Shown here piece by piece: positions 16,467 through 24,111 of a DNA stretch of 64,000 nt (the stretch's first letter is position 1; the number at the start of each line of letters is the position of its first letter). The notes below the pieces were generated by a model. The model was not told where the DNA came from. It did no database searches and saw nothing but the letters and a program-made list of their open reading frames with translations. The stretch covers positions 1 to 64,000 of the forward strand of contig NZ_GL876934.1 of NCBI RefSeq assembly GCF_000192575.1, in the 5' to 3' direction. Position numbers and translations under genes: made by a program. This stretch comes from Novosphingobium nitrogenifigens DSM 19370. GTDB lineage: Bacteria; Pseudomonadota; Alphaproteobacteria; Sphingomonadales; Sphingomonadaceae.

Positions 16467-18083
16467 ATGCACGACGATGCGCAAGCCATGCTGCCAGATG
16501 AGACAATGCAGCCCTTGTCCGCCCCGGAACTCTCATCTGTCGAGCCTCAGGGCGAAACAGATACTCAATCGTCGCCTCCCTGGTATGACAGACCACGATC
16601 AATCCCATACAAAATAGCCTCTCGATTGTCCCGATGGACAGGGGGGCGCGTCAAATCACCGGCCTATCACCGCTCGCTCCAGTTCCGCCGTAAACATGAC
16701 ACCAAGGATCTCGAGAAATATCGCGTCAGTCCTGACGAGCATGTCCAGACATGGTACTTCTGGACGCTTGAATTCTTCACCCCGGACAACATAGCCGTCC
16801 TGCGCGGTGCACTCGAACGCCTCAAGCCCGCTGGTCAGGAATATGGCGAGTGCGGTCCCGCCAACTGGCTAAGACAGGAACGTGGGCGACAGGGCAGTTC
16901 GATGGAACTCTATCTTGTTCCTAAGGAAGGCCGCGCATGGGGGCCAGGGCATTATTGTGCCCTGCCAAGTTTTGCCAAAGCCGCCCATGGCACTATCGCC
17001 AACATAACGCCGTCCCTCACCACGCTCACTATGAGTTTTCGCCTCAAGGACTCCGAGCGTGACTGGCTTGATGACGAGTTGCATCGCGATCATCAGCCCA
17101 AGATATTTCAACGCCCAAATGGGGTGGTATCGATCTCGAACGTGTGGCTGCAACAAAGGGCTATAGTTAGGGAGAGGCGGGAAAAGTGGGCACATGAGGT
17201 CACCGAGTGGCACCGCCGGCATTTTCCCGGCCTGCTCTCGACCAATGAGGAAGCTGTATCATGCTGCCTTCTCGATGTCATCGACGGCGCAGAGCCTTTT
17301 ATCTCCGAAACCTCCAATCTCCTTGGAGCGCTTGATCTCGCACGAACGACTGCAGTGTACGAATATCGGGCAAAGGACGGGCAAGTTCTAGCCACAATGA
17401 GCCGTACGGCGAACACAGACGACGCAAGCCACCTCCACTTGGTGTCGATGACATTAAACCAGCTTCAATCTTATGAGGCGGCTGGCTACGGCAGCGATAA
17501 CTGCGGTCGAATATCTCGTTTTGACTCAATGTTTCGTCGAGGCTTCACGTCGATTGCATTGCACCGCGTGCTCGATTTCTATAATCGCAAGGTGGTCTTA
17601 GCGCGTGACAGTGCAGCCGCCATTGTCGGTAGCAGAAGTGCGACCAAAGCTTTGGCGCGGGTGCGGGCTGATACAGCGCAATGTATCGATGCTGCAGTCG
17701 TCGCAAGAGAGTTGTGTCACGCGGCTAAGACTGGCTGGATCCCGTCGGACCTCTTGTCTTTTACCTACAAGCCTTTTTTCCTCAATGAAAAGGCCCAACC
17801 GCTCGCGGAGATCATCCATGAGCGGATCACCCGGCAATCGAGCGAACTCCTCGCCGATGTGGCAGCCTTGAATGAAAGCCTCTCAGTCCAAGCAGATCTT
17901 CTTAGCGCGCATGCTAATCTCAAGCTGCAACCGTGGATCATCGGGCTAGCCATCGTCTCCATGCTCGCTGGCGTGTTGGCCGCGATCGGGCCTGTGCATG
18001 ATCTCCTACAGCCGCGCACATCGGTCGCGCTTCCCCAACTTGCAAGCCCGAAATCCGTCGATCACCCCCCAAAAAAAATCTGA
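16467..18083 (+). CDS. uncharacterised 538-residue protein with C-terminal membrane anchor
   Basis: A long soluble region (about 485 residues) is followed by one hydrophobic segment, WIIGLAIVSMLAGVLAAIG, near residues 490-510, and a short tail ending KSVDHPPKKI. There is no N-terminal signal, so the bulk is probably cytoplasmic and tail-anchored. The middle contains YFWTLEFFTPDNIAVLRGALERL and many Trp/Arg-rich stretches. Helices near residues 395-480 may form a coiled coil. I do not recognise the family. It follows the TIR gene on the same strand after a gap, and lies in a region of foreign-looking genes. A defence or membrane-effector role is possible but only from context. Confidence 0.65.
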   Translation: MHDDAQAMLPDETMQPLSAPELSSVEPQGETDTQSSPPWYDRPRSIPYKIASRLSRWTGGRVKSPAYHRSLQFRRKHDTKDLEKYRVSPDEHVQTWYFWTLEFFTPDNIAVLRGALERLKPAGQEYGECGPANWLRQERGRQGSSMELYLVPKEGRAWGPGHYCALPSFAKAAHGTIANITPSLTTLTMSFRLKDSERDWLDDELHRDHQPKIFQRPNGVVSISNVWLQQRAIVRERREKWAHEVTEWHRRHFPGLLSTNEEAVSCCLLDVIDGAEPFISETSNLLGALDLARTTAVYEYRAKDGQVLATMSRTANTDDASHLHLVSMTLNQLQSYEAAGYGSDNCGRISRFDSMFRRGFTSIALHRVLDFYNRKVVLARDSAAAIVGSRSATKALARVRADTAQCIDAAVVARELCHAAKTGWIPSDLLSFTYKPFFLNEKAQPLAEIIHERITRQSSELLADVAALNESLSVQADLLSAHANLKLQPWIIGLAIVSMLAGVLAAIGPVHDLLQPRTSVALPQLASPKSVDHPPKKI

Positions 18084-18260
18084 CGTTCATCGTCAATTGA
18101 CCAAGGCAGGCTGATTGTGGTCTGATGGCCTTGGCTTGATAGAAGTTCGTTATCAGCTTCCGATTTAGGTCTTTCGAAACCGCTCTGGAGGCGACATCGG
18201 CCCACCCTACTTCGCCGTTTTAGGTGGCTGATCACTTCAGGATGGGGAGGCAATGTGGTG

Positions 18261-18659
18261 ATGACTCAGGAAGAGGCGCAGGGCTTCCTTCACGCACTGG
18301 AAGCGGGTCTGGCTGAGTTCGGCGCAACCGAGCTAGCAGACCAGTCGCGCAGGGCTGCGCGCGATGAAGGTGACGAATTCGACAGTCGCGCCATGTTGGC
18401 GCTCCTGCTGGAAGAGATAGAATCCGTCCTCGTCGATGCGCCGAGAATGGTAAGCGCCGCGATGAAATCGCTTGGGGCAGAGCAACTGGCGTTCTCGACT
18501 GATCGACGCGATGTCCGCTTCAACGCGCGGGGTGATGGACTGGTGCGCCTGATCGCGATAAAGGATGACGTAACCATCACGATGAACACGCTGCAGCCCC
18601 TCCTTGGCAATGCCGAACAGGCGGCGGTCCTGATCGCCGAGTTGCGCGGGCGCATATGA
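18261..18659 (+). CDS. uncharacterised 132-residue protein, partner of PD-(D/E)XK-like gene
   Basis: A small acidic, mostly helical protein (MTQEEAQGFLHALEAGLAEFG...) with a beta-rich C-terminal part (FSTDRRDVRFNARGDGLVRLIAIKDDVTITMNTL). ATG at 18261 is preferred because GGGGAGG lies 10 bases upstream; two in-frame GTG codons precede it. Its stop overlaps the start of the next gene by four bases (ATGA), so the two are co-translated. I do not recognise the family. The pairing with a probable nuclease suggests an immunity, specificity or adaptor role, which is inference only. Confidence 0.6.
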   Translation: MTQEEAQGFLHALEAGLAEFGATELADQSRRAARDEGDEFDSRAMLALLLEEIESVLVDAPRMVSAAMKSLGAEQLAFSTDRRDVRFNARGDGLVRLIAIKDDVTITMNTLQPLLGNAEQAAVLIAELRGRI

Positions 18660-19318
18660 GCGCCGCCACCGATACCCTCGCCCTGATCCGTCAGCTCACC
18701 AACCTGATCGGTGCCTCCTCTTCGTTCTGGCCGAATTCGAAGGCACCGCAACTCGACGACCTCTACGAAGCCTACCTCTGGGCGGAGACAGTGGGAATCG
18801 CGAAAACAGAGGGTTGGCAGGTCGACTTCGTCAACGCCGGGTCCCAAAAGAACCAGTTCACCTTCCGCAAAGGACCGGGACTGCTGACCAGCCCTGTCGC
18901 CTACACTTACGCCACGCTCACCGACGGCCGCCGTTCGGGCGAATTGCACATCGGCATTCGTATCAGGGGCGATTCGTCGACACTCCACGAGTTCGACGTC
19001 GTAGCGCTGGATGCGCACGGCGTTGCGGCGGCGCGGGCCGGCGCGAAACAACCCGGCCACTCGACGGTGCGCCTCCACGTCGAGGCCAAGTTCCATAAGG
19101 GCGACCTCTCCCTCGGTGTCGCGCGCGGGATCGTGGGCCTTGGTGCCGATTGCCCAAGCATCGAGCCATTCCTTGTCTCGAAGGCGTTGGGCTCGCCGTC
19201 GCTGCGTCCTCTCATAAAGTCGCATGGCGGACACTATGTGGACCGGATGTTCCCCGGAGATTCCGGCATCCCTTACTTCGCCACCTGCGTGAAAGCCGCC
19301 CTCGGCAGGTGGCGGTGA
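18656..19318 (+). CDS. PD-(D/E)XK nuclease-like protein
   Basis: A 220-residue protein. The segment LHEFDVVAL (Asp114) followed 28 residues later by LHVEAKFH (Glu143-x-Lys145) has the layout of a PD-(D/E)XK nuclease core, with an acidic helix near residues 34-44 as a possible first catalytic Glu. The region after Lys145 (SLGVARGIVGLGADC) would be the following helix. It is translationally coupled to the 132-residue gene, and another frame begins one base after its stop. The fold assignment rests on motif spacing and needs a profile search. A role in nucleic-acid cleavage, such as defence or restriction, is possible. Confidence 0.6.
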   Translation: MSAATDTLALIRQLTNLIGASSSFWPNSKAPQLDDLYEAYLWAETVGIAKTEGWQVDFVNAGSQKNQFTFRKGPGLLTSPVAYTYATLTDGRRSGELHIGIRIRGDSSTLHEFDVVALDAHGVAAARAGAKQPGHSTVRLHVEAKFHKGDLSLGVARGIVGLGADCPSIEPFLVSKALGSPSLRPLIKSHGGHYVDRMFPGDSGIPYFATCVKAALGRWR

Positions 19319-19319
19319 T

Positions 19320-19571
19320 ATGAAGAAGCCACGCGCAGTGAAGAAGTTGCAGGCTCCGCTGACCGATCGGATCAGCGCTGCCATGCGGCCATTCAAGCTT
19401 GGGCCGGGTAACGGCTTAAGATGGTTGGGAGATGCCTTCAGCGTTGAAGTGGCAGCTTTCCGGCCATCGTATTTCGTAACCTGCCCTTCCGGATTGTCCC
19501 CCATGATGGTCATTCACCCACGGGACTTTGTCCATATTTGCGAAGGACATCATCGAAAGCCTCTGCCATGA
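19320..19571 (+). pseudogene. probable truncated third gene of the nuclease-like operon
   Basis: An 83-codon frame begins one base after the preceding stop (TGATATGA). Up to about residue 58 it reads like protein (GNGLRWLGDAFSVEVAAFRPSYFVTCPSG). It then runs 62 bases into the 3' end of the convergent ribbon-helix-helix gene. The most likely explanation is a real gene whose 3' part was lost when the plasmid partition module was joined here, near 19495-19510. It could also be a chance frame. Confidence 0.35.
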
Positions 19572-19800
19572 GTTCCTGAAGGCTAAGGCCATGCTTTCGG
19601 GCGCAGACATGCATGGCAAGGGACATCTCGGGCGAGAAGTAGGCGGCGATGGCCTTACGCCCAGCACGGCTGTTCGATTTGAGCGGAGCGCCAGGCGATG
19701 CCGTTGCGGTGGTGCCATCTTCATTGCCAATTATTGCAGGCTGGGGTTGCGGTTTGGGACTGGCCTTGGGCTTGTCGGCAAGATTGGCAAAGCGGCTCAT
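19510..19800 (-). CDS. ribbon-helix-helix plasmid partition/regulatory protein
   Basis: A 96-residue basic protein starting MSRFANLADKPKASPKPQP. It has a Pro/Lys-rich disordered N terminus, then RAGRKAIAAYFSPEMSLAMHVCARKHGLSLQELMAEAFDDVLRKYG, which fits a ribbon-helix-helix DNA-binding domain. It begins four bases after the ParA stop, with GAGGGAG nine bases upstream. A slightly longer frame to 19818 is not needed. Small RHH proteins after ParA act as centromere-binding partners and autorepressors in plasmid partition. The near-palindromic sites at 19826 and 20469 are candidate targets. Confidence 0.75.
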   Translation of the reverse strand: MSRFANLADKPKASPKPQPQPAIIGNEDGTTATASPGAPLKSNSRAGRKAIAAYFSPEMSLAMHVCARKHGLSLQELMAEAFDDVLRKYGQSPVGE

Positions 19801-19804
19801 ATGG

Positions 19805-20452
19805 TCACACTCCCTCATTTGGATTTGTGGACATGTTCACATATGCATCGCTCCAGATGTGAATCGCAGCAATCTCTGCGGCGGCCTTTCCCTCGGGCTC
19901 GAACTCGATCACCGAAGCACCAGCGGCACTGGCGTGGCGATAGACAGCACGGTCAGGCAGGATGTACGGGCAAGCCTCGATCCCAAAGCCCTGCACCAAT
20001 TCTGCGGCCTCCTCATACATGCGCGGCGCATAGGGCGGGCCAGCAGTGAACACCACATAGGCTGGCTTGTCGAATAGGTGCACGAGGCTGACGGTGGTCT
20101 TGATCGCCGCGAGATCGAAGGCGCTGGGACGGCAGGGGATCAGCACCAGATTAGCCACCTCCACAGCCCTGCTGGCTGCGCTATCGGCATGGGGTGGCGT
20201 GTCGATCACGATGAAGGTCGCGCCTTGGCGCTGGGCGGCATCAACCTTGGCCTGGATACGCGGCGGCGCGCTGTCGATAACCTCTGGCGCCTTGTCGGCG
20301 CGCCATGCGCCCCATTGGCTGGCGGTGGCCTGTGGATCGGTGTCGATGATAAGTGCGATTGCGCCAGCGGCTTCAGCAGCGGCGGCGAGGTTTACCGACA
20401 GCGTGGTTTTGCCCGAGCCGCCCTTTTGGCTGACGATGGCGATGATGGTCAT
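19805..20452 (-). CDS. parA: ParA-family partition ATPase
   Basis: A 215-residue ParA/MinD-type ATPase with a deviant Walker A at the start (QKGGSGKTTLS), switch DTDPQATAS, and Walker B FIVIDTPPH. It is the short type without an N-terminal DNA-binding domain, normally paired with a small separate DNA-binding partner, here the RHH gene just downstream. It lies 82 bases after repC on the same strand. The set repC-parA-RHH is a replication and partition module as seen on alphaproteobacterial plasmids. This suggests the region is, or derives from, a plasmid. Confidence 0.9.
   Translation of the reverse strand: MTIIAIVSQKGGSGKTTLSVNLAAAAEAAGAIALIIDTDPQATASQWGAWRADKAPEVIDSAPPRIQAKVDAAQRQGATFIVIDTPPHADSAASRAVEVANLVLIPCRPSAFDLAAIKTTVSLVHLFDKPAYVVFTAGPPYAPRMYEEAAELVQGFGIEACPYILPDRAVYRHASAAGASVIEFEPEGKAAAEIAAIHIWSDAYVNMSTNPNEGV
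19826..19841. repeat. near-perfect palindrome at the parA 3' end
   Basis: The 16-base TGTGGACATGTTCACA is palindromic except for one symmetric pair. It overlaps the last codons of parA and precedes the RHH gene. A related site, GTTCACATGTGGAC, lies at 20469-20482 upstream of parA. The pair probably serves as operator or centromere-like sites. Confidence 0.45.
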
Positions 20453-20534
20453 GGAGATTTCCTTGCCCGTTCACATGTGGACGTGTGGGCTTGTGAGTGT
20501 GTGGATGTTTGGAAAGGTGAGATGCTGGGGAGCT
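20453..20534. promoter_or_regulatory. repC-parA spacer with iterated GTGG motifs
   Basis: The spacer contains the palindromic GTTCACATGTGGAC (20469-20482), followed by repeated GTGTGG/GTGG motifs up to about 20510. Iterated short repeats before parA are typical of binding sites for small partition proteins. A parS or operator function is inferred. Confidence 0.45.
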
Positions 20535-21740
20535 TCACCTGTCAGATGTGACGCGCCGCTCCATGCTGGCCATCAGCCTCGCGGTCAGATTGGCCAGTGG
20601 GCCAACCTGCTGCTCGATGGGGGGCTCAGCCGCACAGGCTTGCGACGGCGCCTGCTGGGCGTTGCGCTCCGTGGCCCGGAACAGCCCCGCGAGGTTCACG
20701 CCTGCCGAGCCTGAGCGCCGCACCATGCCCGCCAAACACCTTGCCGGTGAGCCCGCCCGATAGCGATGGCCCAGCGGCAATTCGGCATTCCTGTCGATCA
20801 GCAGCACGCTGAGCGCCGCCCGTTCTCGCCCGAACTGCTGGCAAGCCCGTCCCCATGTGGTTTGGGCGATGCCAAGCCGCCCGCAACTGCGCCACGACGC
20901 CTCGACAAGGTTGGGCCAGGTCGGTCCGCCCAGCGCCTCGACGATACCGCGATAGCTCTCGGTGGCCACCACCAGCGCGGTCGCGGGCCGGATGCGCTCC
21001 AGCGGATCGCGGAGCCGCGCGGTACGCCTTCGTGGTGAGTTTTTGTCCTGTATATTGGGTGCGCAGTTTTCTTCCGGCGCGTCGGAAGTTTTCAGTGCAC
21101 GAGGATCGGGATCTGGCCCAGACTCCGAATGATTTTCAATGGTGACGAGCATGGCGGACAAGGCCTCGCGGATAGCGATCAGGCGGTCGATGTTGGTGAT
21201 CCGCGCCGTGCGGCCATCGGGCAGGATGGTCTCGGCCCGTTCGCGCAAAGTTTCGTCACCGGCCTCGCGTATGCGCTGGCCCAACTGGCGGATCTCGGCG
21301 CGGCATTGCTGGATGGCGCGGGCTTGCAACTCTAGCGCTTCGGCTTTGGCTTGCATTTCGGCAAAGCGCTCGACCAGCGGGGCAAGGTTGATGCCTGCGG
21401 CCCAGACTACGATCCCATCTTGCCGGTTGCCAGCGCGCTCGCCATTGATGCCAGCGTTGCGGATGATGAAGCCGGCTTGCTCCAGTTCCCGCTCGGCCGA
21501 ATTGATCGAACGCGGCGTCAGGCCCAAAGCTTCGGCAAAGCGGCAAGCCTGCGTCCATACCGCGCAGATACGACCCGATAGATAGTCGCCGTCCATGGTC
21601 TTGAGAACGTAGTGCCGGACCAAAGCTACAGCCGTGGACGATAGGCCAAAGCCCGGCCTCGCCACCTGTTCGAACAGGCGAAGCAGATCGAACCGGCCAA
21701 CGCCCGCTGGCAGCCCCCTATGGGAAAGGGTGGTGCTCAT
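20535..21740 (-). CDS. repC: plasmid replication initiator RepC
   Basis: A 401-residue RepC-type replication protein. The N-terminal domain has RFDLLRLFEQVARPGFGLSSTAVALVRHYV, DGDYLSGRICAVWTQACRFAEALGLTPRSINSAERELEQAGFI and GIVVWAAGINLAPLVERF. These are the conserved winged-helix segments of replication protein C. The C-terminal third has GGPTWPNLVEASWRSCGRLGIAQTTWGRACQQFGRE, also typical of the family. ATG at 21740 follows GGAGG; an upstream TTG at 21758 is less likely. RepA and RepB are not adjacent; instead a short ParA and an RHH protein follow. Confidence 0.88.
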   Translation of the reverse strand: MSTTLSHRGLPAGVGRFDLLRLFEQVARPGFGLSSTAVALVRHYVLKTMDGDYLSGRICAVWTQACRFAEALGLTPRSINSAERELEQAGFIIRNAGINGERAGNRQDGIVVWAAGINLAPLVERFAEMQAKAEALELQARAIQQCRAEIRQLGQRIREAGDETLRERAETILPDGRTARITNIDRLIAIREALSAMLVTIENHSESGPDPDPRALKTSDAPEENCAPNIQDKNSPRRRTARLRDPLERIRPATALVVATESYRGIVEALGGPTWPNLVEASWRSCGRLGIAQTTWGRACQQFGRERAALSVLLIDRNAELPLGHRYRAGSPARCLAGMVRRSGSAGVNLAGLFRATERNAQQAPSQACAAEPPIEQQVGPLANLTARLMASMERRVTSDR

Positions 21741-22035
21741 GGGCGCCTCCTTTGCCAATTGGGGTGTTTGATCGCTTCAGGGCAGGGGGCTGAACGAGGA
21801 GGCTGTCACCCAAAAGGCAGGGCATGGAGATGCTTCGCACACCTGCCAACTCGGTCCGTGTGAGAGGGAAAAATCTTGACGCAGAACGGCTGATCGGCGA
21901 CCAAAGGGAGGCCCAAGAAATGGCAAGTATTGACCGGTAATTCGGTTTACAGGCCAAGGGCAAGTGATTGATTGTAAAAGAGGGGTTAGAGCAGCGGTTT
22001 ACAGAAAAATGCAATGATTTCAGTCTGAATGCAGA
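21741..22035. other. region upstream of repC with repeated motif
   Basis: There is no gene here. The 10-base CGGTTTACAG occurs twice, at 21943-21952 and 21995-22004. A 14-base segment GGTTAGAGCAGCGG (21984-21997) matches the D-arm of a tRNA-Met. A hairpin ATGATTTC (22014-22021) / GAAATCAT (22034-22041) borders the tRNA fragment. The repeats could serve replication or integration. Confidence 0.4.
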
Positions 22036-22081
22036 AATCATAATCCGCGTGTCGGGGGTTCGAGTCCCTCCTCCGCTACCA
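22036..22081 (+). tRNA. tRNA-Met(CAT) 3' fragment, candidate attachment site
   Basis: The sequence reads as the 3' half of an elongator tRNA-Met: anticodon loop ATCATAA with CAT anticodon, stem TCCGC, variable region GTGTC, a complete T-arm (GGGGG/CCCTC around TTCGAGT), acceptor strand CTCCGCT, discriminator A and encoded CCA. The 5' acceptor strand and D-stem are missing, so it is not a functional gene. Tyrosine integrases commonly use this half of tRNA genes, and an integrase gene starts about 125 bases downstream. Confidence 0.65.
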
Positions 22082-22205
22082 AAATTCCCAATGAAAACAG
22101 AAATTTAAGCGCCTGGCGAGGGCGCTTTTTCTTTGTCCAAAGCATAGCACACCCGTAGCACACTTTCAGATCGACCCTTGCGCTTTAACCGCCCAGAAAC
22201 GCTGT

Positions 22206-23520
22206 GTGGGACACAGTGTTGGCCATAGCCAAGCTAAGCGCCTCTACGGAACGATAAATGACGGCGACATCCTGCTCTACAAGCGGGCGCGCAGCTCTGC
22301 GTGGCAGGCAAGATCAAGATTGGTTCTCGCTGGGTCAGGACAACGATGAAGCTCGACGATTTGGACAAGGCCAAGCGAGCGGCCAAAGACCTGTTCACGG
22401 AATACCAGTTCAAGCAGAAGCACGATGTGCCCGTCATCACGCGGCGGCTCGCGGACGTTGCCCGCTACGTGATCGCTGACATGCGGACTTCCCTGAACGG
22501 CGGTGGCGGCAAGAAGGTGTTTGAGGACTATATCACGGCCCTTGATCGCTACCTGATCCCATATTTCGGCAAGAAGCACGTGGGAAACATCGGCTACGAC
22601 GATATCAAGGCGTTCGATACGTGGCGCACGGCCGCGATGAAGCGGGATCCCAAGGCCAGCACGGTCAACACCCATAACAGCGCCCTGAACCGCGTTTTCA
22701 CGGAAGCCGTGGCGCGCGGTTATATGAGCAAGAACCAAGTCCCATCCCTGCTCAACAAGGGGAGTGATGCCGAACGCAGGCCGGATTTTACGCGGGAAGA
22801 ATATCGCAGCCTGACTGCCCATTTCCCCCATGGATCGCGGACAGCCGCAAAGGCAAATCACACGATATGCGACTCCTGCTGCGCGATTACGTGCTGATCC
22901 TCTCCAACACGGGGATGCGCCACGGCACGGAAACCGACAATCTGCTGTGGCAGCATGTCCGTGTGTTCAAGGATAAGGGGCAGGAATATCTGGAAATGTC
23001 GGTGATTGGCAAAACCGGACGCCGTGACATCATCTGCCGGGCCAATACGATCAATGACCTGAAACGCATCCACGAGCGTTGTCAGGACATCAAGGGCATG
23101 ACCTTCGAGCAGTTGCTGAAAGCCAAGGTAGCCGAGCCGGTCGTTCGGCAGCCAGATGGCACGGCAAGCATGAACCTGCGCCAGAGCTTCAAAGCCTACC
23201 TGACAGAAATCGGTCTGTTGAAATGCCCGCGAACTGGATTGCGTCCCACTTTATACAGCCTGCGGCATATGTATGCGACGTTCGCCCTGAAAGAAGATCA
23301 CATGGAAATCCACACGCTGGCCAAGCAGATGGGCACCAGCATTGCGATGATCGAGCAGCACTACAGCCATCTGACGCCGAGGTTGAAAAAGGACATACTG
23401 ACCGGCAAGCGGTATCAGTTAGCTGGTGGTGTGAACGCTGAGCAGGATGATGAGGGGGATGGATCTTCAGATGGTGATCCGTTGATACCTCTGGCAAGTG
23501 GGATGGATGTGAGCTTCTGA
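22206..23520 (+). pseudogene. tyrosine recombinase/integrase, frameshifted
   Basis: Three reading frames must be joined to give a full integrase of about 440 residues. The first piece, from about GTG 22206, reads SQAKRLYGTINDGDILLYKRARSSAWQ. After a -1 shift near 22310 it continues as KIKIGSRWVRTT to EEYRSLTAHFP. A second -1 shift near 22822-22830 leads to PWIADSRKGKSHDMRLLLRDY and the catalytic part. Visible catalytic elements are Arg in SNTGMRHGTE, SLRHMYAT, and Tyr in IEQHYSHLTP. The second shift lies on T-TTC-CCC. Two shifts point to decay or base-calling errors. It probably mobilised the element that used the adjacent tRNA site. Confidence 0.75.
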
Positions 23521-23543
23521 TATAGGTATCTAACTGACATGCG

Positions 23544-23948
23544 ATGCGACATTCGATCACGAGCGCAGGGGCTGTTAGTGGTTCTTTTTGCGCCGTCGTT
23601 TTTTTGCTGACCGTGACTGCAGCCATCGACTGGAAATTAGCCAGCCCATCGTCTCTGTCTCGAATGGACGCTTATGTCTTTGTTTTTGGGAGTTTCCTCC
23701 CACTTGTGGCGTCATTCTCATTGATGGGATTGATTTTTACGGTCCCATCATTAGCCGTCTGGTGGACCCTCGATCGGCTCAAATCCACTGGATTTTTGTC
23801 ATTCCTTGGTGCTGGCACATTGTTCGGCGCACTGGTCGGTTGTTTTTTCTTTCATGGGCACGAACTGCTTGGGGAGGAAGCGCTGATCTTTTCTATCGTT
23901 GGCGCCCTGACTGGCCTGTCATTGCGGCTTGTCGCTTATAGGCAGTGA
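23544..23948 (+). CDS. small uncharacterised membrane protein
   Basis: A 134-residue protein with four hydrophobic segments (SFCAVVFLLTVTAAI, FVFGSFLPLVASFSLMGLIF, FLGAGTLFGALVGCFFF, ALIFSIVGALTGLSLRL). It follows the integrase remnant on the same strand, 23 bases after its stop. No family is recognised and no strong ribosome binding site is visible. It may be element cargo. Confidence 0.5.
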   Translation: MRHSITSAGAVSGSFCAVVFLLTVTAAIDWKLASPSSLSRMDAYVFVFGSFLPLVASFSLMGLIFTVPSLAVWWTLDRLKSTGFLSFLGAGTLFGALVGCFFFHGHELLGEEALIFSIVGALTGLSLRLVAYRQ

Positions 23949-24057
23949 ATAGCCCCTAGATTTCTGGACGCCTTCTATCCTAATTTTGAGGACAGGATTC
24001 CGTGATGGGGCCGAATTCGGCGATGCGGTTGAGCGTGATGCTGGCGGTTTATAGCAA

Positions 24058-24082
24058 CAAGGCCCGCCGATGGCGGGCCTTG
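24058..24082. terminator. hairpin terminator downstream of the efflux operon
   Basis: A perfect 11-base-pair stem CAAGGCCCGCC-GAT-GGCGGGCCTTG lies 30 bases beyond the stop of the outer-membrane factor gene. It would end the minus-strand efflux transcript. No long T tract follows. Confidence 0.65.
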
Positions 24083-24111
24083 TCGTGTGGTGGAGCCATG
24101 CGTCCCGGGGA

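Noticed and set aside
23949..24057. possible transposase remnant before the efflux terminator
   Set aside because: A short segment looked like an insertion-sequence end, but no inverted terminal repeats or coding match could be supported.
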